Origin: Actinobacillus vicugnae | GTDB taxonomy: Bacteria; Pseudomonadota; Gammaproteobacteria; Enterobacterales; Pasteurellaceae | Length of the DNA stretch: 64,000 nt | Direction of reading: 5' to 3' | NCBI RefSeq assembly: GCF_901687125.1 | Contig: NZ_CABFJY010000049.1 | Span: 1 to 64,000 of the forward strand | Shown here: positions 1-8,641 of the stretch, piece by piece | Layout: each line of letters opens with the position of its first letter | How positions within the stretch are numbered: the stretch's first letter is position 1 | The notes under the pieces: model-generated | Told to the model about the DNA's origin: nothing | The model's input: only the letters and a program-made list of their open reading frames with translations | Databases searched by the model: none | Translations under genes and position numbers: made by a program

Positions 1-69
1 TCGATTTTTACCATTTTGAAGATAAAATTCGATGACTTGTTGTTTGAAAGATTGATTGTATTTAGTCAT
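1..69 (-). CDS. IS3-family transposase OrfA, N-terminal fragment
   Basis: An ATG at 69 opens a frame that stays open to the window edge and encodes 23 residues starting MTKYNQSFKQQVIEFYLQNG. This is the usual N-terminus of the helix-turn-helix OrfA of IS150-like elements, which binds the terminal repeats and is fused to OrfB by programmed frameshifting in this family. The gene continues beyond position 1, so whether it is intact cannot be judged. The matching terminal repeat just upstream supports the call. Confidence 0.7.
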   Translation of the reverse strand, partial: MTKYNQSFKQQVIEFYLQNGKNR

Positions 70-122
70 AAAAAAATCTGCACCTTAGTGAGTTGGCTGT
101 TTAGTCCAACTTTTGGGGTGCA
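1..122 (-). mobile_element. left end of an IS3-family (IS150-like) insertion sequence, cut by the window edge
   Basis: Read on the minus strand, the element begins at 122 with TGCACCCCAAAAGTTGGAC. This closely resembles IS150-group terminal repeats, which carry a CCCCAAAAGTTGGAC core. A transposase reading frame starts just inside at 69. The octamer TCTGCACC at 77-84 and its complement at 118-125 form a hairpin over the end. Only 32 bp separate the tip from the nrdA stop codon, so the element lies directly downstream of nrdBA. The other end and any target duplication lie outside the window. Confidence 0.8.
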
Positions 123-154
123 GATCACTTTCGGTGGTGTTTACAACATTTAAA

Positions 155-1819
155 TTACCCCTCGCAGCTAGAACAGCTTAGTAAGTTGCGGTTAAATACT
201 TGTGCCGCACTCATTGAGTATTGGTAATAAATTGATTTTAAGCCTAATTCTTCCGCAGTTAAGTATAACTGGTTTAAGTCACGCGCTGGCGTTGCTGGGT
301 GAACCATAATGTTAATACTTTGACCTTGGTCGATATATTTTTGGCGCTGTGCAGCCTGCTGGATCACGCTTAATTGACTGATTTCAGAGAAAGTTTTAAA
401 TACTTCTTTTTCATCATCAGTTAATTGTTCTAAATGCTGTACAGAACCATCATTATGTAAAATTGATTCCCAAATTTCTTCTGTATCTAATCCTTTTTCT
501 TGAAGTAACTTCTCTAAGAATGGATTTTTATATACTGTTTTGATTTTTGCTAAATCTTTTACATAGTAGTTAGATTTAAACGGTTCAACCGACGGTGATA
601 CGCTACCTAAAATAAAGCTACTTGATTTAGTCGGTGCAATACTCATTAAAGTGGTATTACGACGACCATAACCTTTTAAGATTTCAGGTTCACCAAAACG
701 TTTCGCTAATTCTTGCGATGCTTTTAAGGTTTTTTCTTGTAACGTTTTGAAGATTAGGTTGTTTTTCTGCATTGCTTGGAAGCTATCAAACGCAATATTA
801 TTTGCTTGTAAATAACTGTGCCAGCCAAGCACACCTAAACCTAACGCTCGGTGGCGAGTTGCAAAGCGATGTGCACGATCTAAGAAAGGCATATCCTTAC
901 TTTTCTCAATAAATTCGCTCATGACCACATCTAAGAAATAAGTTAATACTTCAGGCGCATCTGTATCTTTCCACTCATCAAAATAAAGTAGATTCATTGA
1001 AGAAAGACAGCAAACAAAGCTCTCATCATTGCTTGATGGAAGCATAATTTCGGTACATAAGTTTGAAGCGTGTACCGTCATATTTTTATCTTTATAAACG
1101 TCTGGACGACCTGCATTCGCATTATCTTTAAAGAATAAATACGGAATACCTGTTTCTGTTTTACGTTGTAGTAATTTTGCCCAAAGCTGACGTTTATACG
1201 GATCGCCCGCTTTCATTGATTCTAACCAATCATGTCCTACACACACACCGTAATACATTAATTGGATTGGGTTACCTTCCGTGTGAATGTCTAACCACTC
1301 ATCAATATCACCGTGTTCAATATCAATATACCCCGCAAATTGACCTTTACGAGAAGTACCTTGCGAAATGACATCAATAACCGTATCAAACAATTTACTA
1401 AAGTTAAACGAACCGTCTGATTTACCATTATTTTTAATTGCTGAACCACGTGGACGAATATCACCAAAATAGGCTGATGTACCACCACCAATTTTGCTCA
1501 TCATCCCCACTTCAGCAGTTGTCACCATAATTTCATGGATTGAATCACCAATATAGCTCCCAAAACAAGAAATCGGTAAACCACGATCTAAACCGAAGTT
1601 TGACCAAATTGGCGATGAAAGCGAGAAATAGCCTCGTGCCATATAGTGATAGAATTTGTCTGCATAACCTTCAATGCCAAGTTTACGCTCTGCGTGCTCA
1701 GCAATAAAACGAATACGATCTAATGCGGTTGTTCCTTCAAGTAAGTAACCACGTTGTAAAAATAAACGGCTATCTTCATTTAGCCAGTCAAAATCAGGGC
1801 GAGTATTAGAATAAGTCAT
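155..1819 (-). CDS. nrdA: class I ribonucleoside-diphosphate reductase alpha subunit, short form without ATP cone
   Basis: Large catalytic subunit reducing ribonucleoside diphosphates to deoxy forms in the cytoplasm. Active-site residues are visible: C85 (LPISCFG), N253-C255-E257 (NLCTEI) and C270 (FVCCLSS). The radical-relay Tyr pair is Y531-Y532 (IYYQ), and the C-terminal redox pair is C549/C552 (CSSC). At 554 residues it is about 200 shorter than the E. coli-type NrdA. It starts directly in the catalytic region, so the N-terminal ATP-cone that senses dATP/ATP is missing. The start overlaps the end of nrdB by 14 bp, implying translational coupling in an nrdB-nrdA operon. Product assignment is secure; altered allostery is inferred. 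Confidence 0.95.
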   Translation of the reverse strand: MTYSNTRPDFDWLNEDSRLFLQRGYLLEGTTALDRIRFIAEHAERKLGIEGYADKFYHYMARGYFSLSSPIWSNFGLDRGLPISCFGSYIGDSIHEIMVTTAEVGMMSKIGGGTSAYFGDIRPRGSAIKNNGKSDGSFNFSKLFDTVIDVISQGTSRKGQFAGYIDIEHGDIDEWLDIHTEGNPIQLMYYGVCVGHDWLESMKAGDPYKRQLWAKLLQRKTETGIPYLFFKDNANAGRPDVYKDKNMTVHASNLCTEIMLPSSNDESFVCCLSSMNLLYFDEWKDTDAPEVLTYFLDVVMSEFIEKSKDMPFLDRAHRFATRHRALGLGVLGWHSYLQANNIAFDSFQAMQKNNLIFKTLQEKTLKASQELAKRFGEPEILKGYGRRNTTLMSIAPTKSSSFILGSVSPSVEPFKSNYYVKDLAKIKTVYKNPFLEKLLQEKGLDTEEIWESILHNDGSVQHLEQLTDDEKEVFKTFSEISQLSVIQQAAQRQKYIDQGQSINIMVHPATPARDLNQLYLTAEELGLKSIYYQYSMSAAQVFNRNLLSCSSCEG

Positions 1820-2786
1820 CTGCGGTAATCTGCTTCATTTTTTTGCTGTAATCAGTACTACGTTTGTTAAAGAAATCCGTTTCCTTCGTTGAAAGAATTT
1901 CAATATCAAACCACTCAGTTTCTTTTAATAATTCAGGATTTACATCGTATGGAGGCTCTAAGCCAAGTGTCATTAGCGAGTTGTTATAACGGCTTCTGAT
2001 ATAGTTTTCTACGGCTTCACGGCTAATAAAACTTAAATCGCCTTCTTCAAAAATCCAATCTAAAATACCACATTCCGCTTCAAATGCTTGAGTTGAAAGT
2101 GTTTTTAACTCTTCAAAGAATGTTGGAGTGAATAACTCACTGTGTTCATCACGTAAAATTTCGTATAACGCAATACCAAATTTACCGTGGATTTCTTCTT
2201 CTTTTGATGTTGCTTCAACCGCATTTGAAATCCCTTTAAATAGATTTTTGTGCTTATTGAATGACATCATAATTAAAAATTGACCAAATAATGAAATGTG
2301 TTCTACAAACAACGAGAACAACACGAGTGACAGCACAAATTCACCTTTACCCGCATCTTTATCTTTCATAAACGATTCCATATAACGAATACGATTCATT
2401 AATGGTTCAATCTCTTGAATCTGGCTAAACATTTCGTTTAAGCCTAATTTTTCTAATAAAAACGAGTATGCATCTTTATGACGAACTTCAGACTCTGCGA
2501 AAGTACCACCTACATCATCCATTTCTGGCTTAGGGAAATAGCGATATAATTCGCCCCAGAAACGTTTTACATTAACTTCCACTTGAGAAATCGCCAGCAT
2601 CGCACGAGTTAAAACATGACGTTCGTGATCATTAATATCAATACGATAGTTTTGAATATCACCAGTAAAATTAAATTCTGTGTGTAGCCAATAAGAGTGG
2701 CGAATCGCATCTTTAAACTCTAATAATTCAGGGTATTCGTATGGCTTGATGTTCAAGCGTTTTTCAAAAAGGTTTCTTTTAGACAT
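1806..2786 (-). CDS. nrdB: class I ribonucleoside-diphosphate reductase beta subunit
   Basis: Radical-generating subunit, ferritin-like fold, 326 residues. Candidate metal ligands by spacing to E. coli R2 are E70, E100, H103 (ESEVRH), E162, E197 and H200 (EEEIH). A tyrosine at H103+4 (Y107) matches the radical Tyr position of class Ia enzymes, so a tyrosyl radical is likely. No ATP-cone is fused to the N-terminus, unlike some beta subunits that carry the regulatory domain. It is the first gene of the nrdBA operon, and a probable pair of NrdR boxes lies about 136-182 bp upstream. The nearest enterobacterial R2 is longer (376 residues). Metal content cannot be read from sequence alone. Confidence 0.94.
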   Translation of the reverse strand: MSKRNLFEKRLNIKPYEYPELLEFKDAIRHSYWLHTEFNFTGDIQNYRIDINDHERHVLTRAMLAISQVEVNVKRFWGELYRYFPKPEMDDVGGTFAESEVRHKDAYSFLLEKLGLNEMFSQIQEIEPLMNRIRYMESFMKDKDAGKGEFVLSLVLFSLFVEHISLFGQFLIMMSFNKHKNLFKGISNAVEATSKEEEIHGKFGIALYEILRDEHSELFTPTFFEELKTLSTQAFEAECGILDWIFEEGDLSFISREAVENYIRSRYNNSLMTLGLEPPYDVNPELLKETEWFDIEILSTKETDFFNKRSTDYSKKMKQITADDLF

Positions 2787-3158
2787 ACTCGTAAACTCTA
2801 TCTTTATGCTAGGAATGAGGCGTGGATTTTAGGGAAAATTTTTTAGTATCACAAGTCTTGACAAACAAGCTTTTTAGTTAGTCGTTTGATTTATAAAGAA
2901 AAAATTTTTTGTCAATTTTAAAATCAATATCTAGTGTTTTCTTCATAAAAATTTACTAGATATTGTATTGCATTAATTCTAATCAAATGCTAAAGCGGAT
3001 CTAAAAACCGTGAACTCACAAGCGTTTTATAGTATCATAAGTGCAATTTCAATCCTTTCACAAGCGGTCGAATTTAGCCCAAAATGCGCAAAGCTTTTGC
3101 AAAAAAACAGCTAAATGACACCGCTTGTTAGTTTAACAGGCTATATCACTTTACTATT
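2787..3158. other. divergent intergenic region between nrdB and dusA
   Basis: This 372-bp gap holds the NrdR-like box pair at 2922-2968 and a TTGACA -35-like hexamer for nrdB (minus strand, 2908-2913) with no convincing -10 at normal spacing. Two uptake-signal cores lie just before dusA, near 3060 (plus) and 3121 (minus). I see no coding potential. Confidence 0.5.
2922..2968 (-). promoter_or_regulatory. probable tandem NrdR boxes controlling nrdBA
   Basis: Two 16-bp sites resemble the published NrdR consensus acaCwAtATaTwGtgt. Positions 2922-2937 (AATCAATATCTAGTGT) match 13 of 16, and 2953-2968 (TTACTAGATATTGTAT) match 12 of 16, including nearly all core positions. Their starts are 31 bp apart, about three helical turns, which is the standard spacing for paired NrdR boxes. 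The same bases form an 11-bp perfect inverted repeat (2925-2935 with 2955-2965). The target gene is a ribonucleotide reductase, so the call fits context. Confidence 0.7.
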
Positions 3159-4136
3159 ATGCAAAATCAATTTTATCGCGGGCGCTTTTCTGTTGCGCCA
3201 ATGCTTGATTGGACAACTCGCCATTGTCGCTACTTTCACCGCCAATTTAGCCAGCACGCGTTGCTTTACACTGAAATGATCACAGCCCCTGCGATCATTC
3301 ACGCCAAATACGATCTACTTGAATACGATCCGAGCGAAAATCCTGTTGCGTTGCAATTAGGAGGGAGCAATCCAGCACAGTTAGCACATTGCGCTAAGTT
3401 AGTCGAAGAACGAGGCTACGCAGAGATCAATTTAAACGTGGGCTGTCCGTCAGATCGTGTTCAAAATGGTATGTTTGGTGCTTGTTTAATGGCTAAAGCT
3501 GATTTAGTCGCTGACTGCATTAAAGCAATGCAAGATGCGGTGCAAATTCCTGTTACAGTAAAACATCGCATTGGTATTGATGATTTAGATAGCTATGCAT
3601 TTTTATGTGACTTTGTAGAAAAAATTCAGCCATATAGCCACGACTTTATTGTACACGCTCGTAAAGCGTGGCTGTCTGGCTTGAGCCCAAAACAAAATCG
3701 TGAAATTCCACCGCTTGATTATGAACGAGTGTATCAGCTCAAACGTGATTTTCCGCATTTAAATATTTCAATTAACGGTGGCATTAAAACCGTTGAAGAA
3801 ATCAAACAACATTTGCAGTTTGTTGATGGCGTAATGGTAGGGCGTGAGGCTTATCAAAATCCTTCATTACTAGGCGAAATTGATTCACAAATTTTTGGTG
3901 AAAATAGACCGCTTGTTTCTGCCCGTGAAGCGGTCGAAAAAATGTTGCCATATATTGAAGCACAAACGCAAAAAGGGGTTTATTTAAATCATATTGTGCG
4001 TCATATGTTAGGCGCATTCCAAAACTGTAAAGGCGCACGTCAATGGCGTCGTCATTTAAGTGAAAACGCCACAAAACAAGGTGCAGGCGTTGAAGTTGTT
4101 GAACAAGCACTAAGCTTTGTAGAAGAACATAATTAA
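3159..4136 (+). CDS. dusA: tRNA-dihydrouridine(20/20a) synthase DusA
   Basis: FMN-dependent reductase that makes dihydrouridine at positions 20/20a of the tRNA D-loop. The 325-residue protein has the DusA opening [14 protein letters not shown] and the catalytic cysteine C96 in [10 protein letters not shown]. The TIM-barrel phosphate-binding segment is INGGIKT, followed by [13 protein letters not shown]. The MLDWT and CRYF signatures separate it from DusB and DusC. It is transcribed away from nrdB and stands alone ahead of ppnN, 60 bp upstream. Uptake-signal sequences sit in its upstream region. Confidence 0.95.
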   Translation: MQNQFYRGRFSVAPMLDWTTRHCRYFHRQFSQHALLYTEMITAPAIIHAKYDLLEYDPSENPVALQLGGSNPAQLAHCAKLVEERGYAEINLNVGCPSDRVQNGMFGACLMAKADLVADCIKAMQDAVQIPVTVKHRIGIDDLDSYAFLCDFVEKIQPYSHDFIVHARKAWLSGLSPKQNREIPPLDYERVYQLKRDFPHLNISINGGIKTVEEIKQHLQFVDGVMVGREAYQNPSLLGEIDSQIFGENRPLVSAREAVEKMLPYIEAQTQKGVYLNHIVRHMLGAFQNCKGARQWRRHLSENATKQGAGVEVVEQALSFVEEHN

Positions 4137-4196
4137 CTTTGCGATTTCTCCCTAAGTATGCATAATGTTTTTATCTTATGCACTCTTGGGGGAAAC

Positions 4197-5561
4197 ATGA
4201 CCATCCATTCTGTTAATCCAAAAGGCAGTTTAGATCAACTTTCCCATTTAGAAATGGAATTGCTGACTAAAAATGCTCAAGGTAATCTTTATTCTCTTTA
4301 TCGCAATTGCTCGCTTGCAGTACTTAATTCGGGGGCAGTCACCGATGATAGCCGTGCGCTACTCAATCGATATCAACATTTTGATATTAATCTGATCACC
4401 CGAGAAAAAGGCGTAACACTCGAACTACACAACCCGCCTGAAACCGCTTTTGTCGATGGTAAAATGATGTTGAATATCCAATATCATTTATTTGCAGTGC
4501 TGCGTGATATTGTATTCGTCAGTGCCCTTTCCCAATATTTTAAACAAGATCAACCACAAACTGATTGTCGCTATATCACCAATCAAGTCTTTTCTATTTT
4601 GCGTAATGCTAAAGCACTATCAATGAATTCAGATCCAAATCTGATCGTCTGCTGGGGTGGGCATTCGATCAATCAAACCGAATACCAATACTGCCGTGCG
4701 GTCGGGACAGAACTTGGCTTACGTTTACTCAATATTGTTACAGGCTGTGGCACAGGGGTAATGGAAGCGCCAATGAAAGGGGCTGCAATTGGTCATGCTA
4801 ATCAACGCTACAAAAATAGTCGCTTTATCGGAATTACCGAGCCTTCGATTATTGCTTCTGAACCACCAAATCCTATCGTCAATGAATTAATTATCATGCC
4901 AGATATTGAAAAACGCTTAGAAGCCTTTGTACGTCTTGGACATGGTATTGTGATCTTCCCAGGAGGGCCTGGGACTTTAGAAGAATTGCTGTACATCATC
5001 GGTATCAAACTCAATCCTGCGAATAACTTGCAAAAATTACCTGTAATTTTGACCGCTCCACCAGAAAGTGCGGACTATTTCGCTAGCATTGATGAATTTA
5101 TTGGCGAGACGCTCGGCAAGCAAGCACAGAAACAGTATGAAATTATTATTAATGACCCTGTATTAGTAGCACAAAAAATGGTGCAGGCTATGAAAGAGGT
5201 AAAACAGCAACGCCAAGCTTTGTCAGATTCCTATAGCTTTAACTGGTCACTGAAAATTGATGATGCTTTTATTCAGCCATTCATTCCAACCCACGAAAAT
5301 ATGGCAAATTTAGATCTGCATTTTACCCAACCTGTAGAGCAACTTGCTGCTAATTTGCGCCGTGTGTTTTCAGGAATTGTAGCAGGCAATATTAAGCCAG
5401 ATACACAAGATATGATTGAACAACTTGGGCCTTTCCAGCTCCAAGGCGATCGTAAACTAATGGAAAAAATCGACCGCTTGTTAGAACGTTTTGTGCAACA
5501 ACATCGAATGAAATTGCCAACGGGAGAGGCTTACAAACCTTGTTATCAAATTTATAAATAG
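4197..5561 (+). CDS. ppnN: nucleosidase PpnN (YgdH), pyrimidine/purine nucleotide 5'-monophosphate nucleosidase
   Basis: Cleaves nucleoside monophosphates to base and ribose-5-phosphate; the E. coli enzyme is controlled by (p)ppGpp. The ATG at 4197 follows a strong GGGGGAA ribosome site and gives 454 residues, the E. coli length. An upstream ATG at 4158 would add 13 residues and lacks a ribosome site. The lysine-decarboxylase-like (LOG) signature PGGPGTLEE lies near residue 255, preceded by [16 protein letters not shown]. The N-terminal (NSGAVTDDS) and C-terminal (AFSGIVAGN-like, HRMKLP) domains of PpnN are both present. ybjD follows 9 bp later, probably co-transcribed. Confidence 0.93.
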   Translation: MTIHSVNPKGSLDQLSHLEMELLTKNAQGNLYSLYRNCSLAVLNSGAVTDDSRALLNRYQHFDINLITREKGVTLELHNPPETAFVDGKMMLNIQYHLFAVLRDIVFVSALSQYFKQDQPQTDCRYITNQVFSILRNAKALSMNSDPNLIVCWGGHSINQTEYQYCRAVGTELGLRLLNIVTGCGTGVMEAPMKGAAIGHANQRYKNSRFIGITEPSIIASEPPNPIVNELIIMPDIEKRLEAFVRLGHGIVIFPGGPGTLEELLYIIGIKLNPANNLQKLPVILTAPPESADYFASIDEFIGETLGKQAQKQYEIIINDPVLVAQKMVQAMKEVKQQRQALSDSYSFNWSLKIDDAFIQPFIPTHENMANLDLHFTQPVEQLAANLRRVFSGIVAGNIKPDTQDMIEQLGPFQLQGDRKLMEKIDRLLERFVQQHRMKLPTGEAYKPCYQIYK

Positions 5562-5570
5562 CGGTTAATT

Positions 5571-7139
5571 ATGTATTTACAACAAATTGAAATCAGTGGC
5601 TTTCGAGGCATCAATCAACTCAAATTACCGTTGCGCCCCAATATGGTGCTAATTGGTGAAAACTCTTGGGGTAAATCCAGTTTACTAGATGCATTAAGCC
5701 ATATTTTTAATCTCAAAGGCGAGCTGTATCAATTTAGTGAATCTGATTTTCATCAGCAATATCATCCAACCAGCAAAAAGGCGGAGCAAATCCGCCTGCT
5801 ATTCACCTTTGGTATTGAACAAGTTGATGAATGCCAAGCCAGTATCCATCAATCTTATTGTCATTTATTTTATAGAGACCAACAAGGCAATCCTTCCATT
5901 TATCTGCAAGTTTTGGGGCAACATCTAAATAACGAGCTCCAAACTATTTATCAATTTTTGGATCATACAGGCAACCCGCTTATCGTTGAAAATCAGCAAG
6001 AAATTATTCGCTCCATTATCAATCACTCTCCTGTTTATCGTTTTAAAGACGCACGTTTAAATAAATTTGCGCCGCTAGAAACCGTTTTCCCACAAGTGAT
6101 ACATGAACAAGATGGCTTACAAAGTGAATTAAACGCCCTTTCATTGCTGTTGCATTATTACTTTTTAAATAACAAAAGCCGTCAGCAATTAGCCGATGCG
6201 ATGCAAGATACCACGCTTTTGTGGGAAAAAGTGAAATCACTGTGTTTACGTTTAAAGCAAGATCAAACGGGTGAAGCCACTCAACAGGTACGCACTCATC
6301 TTTCTTCCCTGTTTATTATCAACCAAAAGTTACGCTTAGTTGAAAAACCCATTATTCTGTTTGAAGATCTGGAGGCACGTTTACATCCTCGTATGATTGC
6401 GATTTTTTGGGAATTGGTTACTTATCTCCCCGTGCAAAGAATTACTACCACAAATTCAATGGAACTCCTTTCGCAAGTGCCATTACGCGAAATCAGTCGC
6501 TTAGTTCGCTATCGTGATCATACCGAAGCCTTTTCACTAGCGTATAGTCCGTTAGGCAAAGAAGATCTACGTAAACTTACTTTTCATATTCACTACAATC
6601 GCGGTTTAGCACTCTTTTCTCGGGCTTGGATTTTAGTGGAAGGAGAAACAGAAGTTTGGATTTTAACCGAGCTAGCAAATCTACTAGACATTAATTTAGA
6701 AATGGAAGGAATCCGTATTGTTGAATTTGCTCAATGTGGGCTACGCCCATTGATTAAATATGCGAAGGCAATGGGCATCGAGTGGTATGTGCTAACCGAC
6801 GGCGATCAAGCGGGTAAAAAATATGCCGATATTGCAAGAAGTATGTTGCAGGAAAACGAAGTTGTGGGCAAACATTTGAGCGTAATTCCAGATTTAGATA
6901 TTGAACATTTTTTCTATCATGAAGGGTTAAGAAACGTATTTGTTCGGCTTGCGCGTTGGCAACCGAAAGATAATAAGTATCCAACCAAAACCATTATCAA
7001 ACGAGCGATTCAATCCACCTCTAAACCCGATTTGGCGCTTGCCATTTCTAACGAAATCAAACAACGAGGCAAACAAGCCATTCCTCGTTTATTTAAAAAG
7101 TTATTTATCAAAGTGTTACAACTGCTCAAAGAACAGTAA
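5571..7139 (+). CDS. ybjD: OLD-family ATP-dependent nuclease, YbjD-like
   Basis: A 522-residue protein with an SMC/RecF-type ATPase at the N-terminus and a TOPRIM domain at the C-terminus. The Walker A is GENSWGKSS (29-37). An ABC-type Walker B region is IILFEDLEARLHP. The TOPRIM acidic motifs are LVEGETE (about 355-361) and TDGDQAG (about 407). This is the layout of overcoming-lysogenization-defect nucleases of the housekeeping YbjD type. It sits 9 bp after ppnN with no helicase or reverse-transcriptase partner, which argues against a Gabija or retron defence locus. Substrate unknown. Confidence 0.85.
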   Translation: MYLQQIEISGFRGINQLKLPLRPNMVLIGENSWGKSSLLDALSHIFNLKGELYQFSESDFHQQYHPTSKKAEQIRLLFTFGIEQVDECQASIHQSYCHLFYRDQQGNPSIYLQVLGQHLNNELQTIYQFLDHTGNPLIVENQQEIIRSIINHSPVYRFKDARLNKFAPLETVFPQVIHEQDGLQSELNALSLLLHYYFLNNKSRQQLADAMQDTTLLWEKVKSLCLRLKQDQTGEATQQVRTHLSSLFIINQKLRLVEKPIILFEDLEARLHPRMIAIFWELVTYLPVQRITTTNSMELLSQVPLREISRLVRYRDHTEAFSLAYSPLGKEDLRKLTFHIHYNRGLALFSRAWILVEGETEVWILTELANLLDINLEMEGIRIVEFAQCGLRPLIKYAKAMGIEWYVLTDGDQAGKKYADIARSMLQENEVVGKHLSVIPDLDIEHFFYHEGLRNVFVRLARWQPKDNKYPTKTIIKRAIQSTSKPDLALAISNEIKQRGKQAIPRLFKKLFIKVLQLLKEQ

Positions 7140-7145
7140 CCCCAA

Positions 7146-7195
7146 AAACAAGCGGTCGAATTTGCTACTTTTTTCACAAATTCAACCGCTTGTTT
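7146..7195. terminator. bidirectional terminator made of two inverted uptake-signal sequences
   Basis: Arms 7146-7164 (AAACAAGCGGTCGAATTTG) and 7177-7195 are complementary at 18 of 19 positions, with a T-rich 12-nt loop. The hairpin sits between the convergent ybjD and acylphosphatase genes and would end transcripts from both sides. Each arm contains one DNA-uptake signal core (7148-7156 and 7185-7193). Confidence 0.75.
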
Positions 7196-7206
7196 AAATT
7201 GGGAAA

Positions 7207-7479
7207 CTAATGGCGAATTTCAAACCGTTCGAATTGCTCCGAACCTTGGTAATTTTGCTCAATTAAATTGTGTACTACTGCAGTTGGAGGGCCTTTTTGT
7301 AACCAATTTCTGAAAGCAACCATTTGTGATTCTGAGCCCACAGCCACCACTTCAACCGAGCCTTCCTCTCGATTTCTCACATAACCTTTAATGCCGATTT
7401 TGCCCGCTTCTTGCAGTGTAAAAAAGCGAAAACCGACACCTTGTACTCGCCCAGTGACAATAAAAAGTTTATGTTGCAT
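7207..7479 (-). CDS. yccX: acylphosphatase
   Basis: Small (90-residue) cytoplasmic enzyme that hydrolyses acyl phosphates. The signature GRVQGVGFRFF near the N-terminus supplies the phosphate-binding Arg (R18). KGYVRNREEGSVEV supplies the catalytic Asn (N36). The length is normal for the family. It lies 18 bp after glycerate kinase on the same strand and may be the last gene of that transcript. It ends at an inverted uptake-signal terminator. Confidence 0.93.
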   Translation of the reverse strand: MQHKLFIVTGRVQGVGFRFFTLQEAGKIGIKGYVRNREEGSVEVVAVGSESQMVAFRNWLQKGPPTAVVHNLIEQNYQGSEQFERFEIRH

Positions 7480-7497
7480 AAGCCCCTCCTACCTCAT

Positions 7498-8631
7498 TTA
7501 GATTTTCAATCGAATTAAACGAGCTACATTTTCTGCGCTAGATTCTAAATTTTCTCGCCCTTGCTTTAAGGTTTCCTCAAGGGAATTTAGCTGACGAATA
7601 ATTGGGAATACCGCATCAATACCGTGCTGATACACCACATTGTAATCCTCTCGCAAGCAGCCAACAATCGCAATCACAGGTACATTAAACTGTTTTGCCG
7701 TTTTGGCTACACCTACTGGGGTTTTGCCTGCGATACTTTGCGCATCCATACGTCCTTCGCCTGTAACCACTAAATCTGCTTCTTTGATATGCTCTGCTAA
7801 ACGAGTGGCTTCAAGAATAATTTGCACCCCTGCTTTCAGTTGAATATTTGGCAATAACAATAAACCACCGCCCATTCCGCCTGCTGCACCAGCGCCAGCA
7901 TGGTTGGCAATCGCAATATCAAGTTGAGCTAACACAATATCTGCAAAGTGTGCCAAAGCGTTATCTAGTATTTGCACCATTTCAGGTGTTGCACCTTTTT
8001 GCGGACCAAATACTGCCGAAGCACCTCGCTCACCACATAGCGGATTATTTACATCGCACGCCACTTCAAATTCAACGTTTTTTAAACGAGGCTCTAACTT
8101 TTCAAGCGAGATTTGTTGAATCTGTTGTAATTGTTCTCCACCAAATTCGATCTCTTTGCCTTCTGCATTTTTAAAAGAAGCACCCAGCGCTTGCAACATA
8201 CCAACACCGCCATCATTTGTTGCGCTACCACCAATACCAAGCAGGATTTTCTTCACACCTAAATCCAGCGCTTTTTTAATTAGCTCTCCTGTACCAAAGC
8301 TGGTAGTTTTAAGTGGATTACGTTGCTCGAACGGTACAAGATGCAAACCTGAAGCGGCAGCCATTTCAATAAAAGCGGTCTGTTTATCGCCTGAAATACC
8401 TAAAAAGCCCATTACTTTATTGCCAAGTGGGGCTGTAACCTCAACTTCTAATAATTCACCCTTTGTTGCATCAATTAATGACTGAACCGAACCTTCACCG
8501 CCGTCTGCCATTGGCACTTTGATATATTGCGCATCAGGAAAAATACGTTTGAAACCGCTTTCAATCGATTGTGCTACCTCGAGCGCAGTAAGGCTTTCTT
8601 TAAATGAATCTGGAGCAATAACAATTTTCAT
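7498..8631 (-). CDS. garK: glycerate kinase (GarK/GlxK family)
   Basis: Phosphorylates D-glycerate with ATP; most GarK-family enzymes give 2-phosphoglycerate, which feeds lower glycolysis. The 377-residue protein opens with the family signature MKIVIAPDSFKESLTA and contains MADGGEGS, the GIGGSATNDGG glycine-rich motif and TGEGRMDAQS. All are typical of type-1 glycerate kinases. It follows the GntP-type permease by 10 bp and a CdaR-type regulator lies further upstream. This is the same set as the glycerate/sugar-diacid loci of other Pasteurellaceae. The exact product isomer is inferred from family. Confidence 0.92.
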   Translation of the reverse strand: MKIVIAPDSFKESLTALEVAQSIESGFKRIFPDAQYIKVPMADGGEGSVQSLIDATKGELLEVEVTAPLGNKVMGFLGISGDKQTAFIEMAAASGLHLVPFEQRNPLKTTSFGTGELIKKALDLGVKKILLGIGGSATNDGGVGMLQALGASFKNAEGKEIEFGGEQLQQIQQISLEKLEPRLKNVEFEVACDVNNPLCGERGASAVFGPQKGATPEMVQILDNALAHFADIVLAQLDIAIANHAGAGAAGGMGGGLLLLPNIQLKAGVQIILEATRLAEHIKEADLVVTGEGRMDAQSIAGKTPVGVAKTAKQFNVPVIAIVGCLREDYNVVYQHGIDAVFPIIRQLNSLEETLKQGRENLESSAENVARLIRLKI

Positions 8632-8641
8632 ATTTTACCTC

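Noticed and set aside
5571-7139. A Gabija- or OLD-type phage-defence system
   Set aside because: The OLD-family nuclease has no helicase or other partner gene. Its length and place next to ppnN match housekeeping YbjD.
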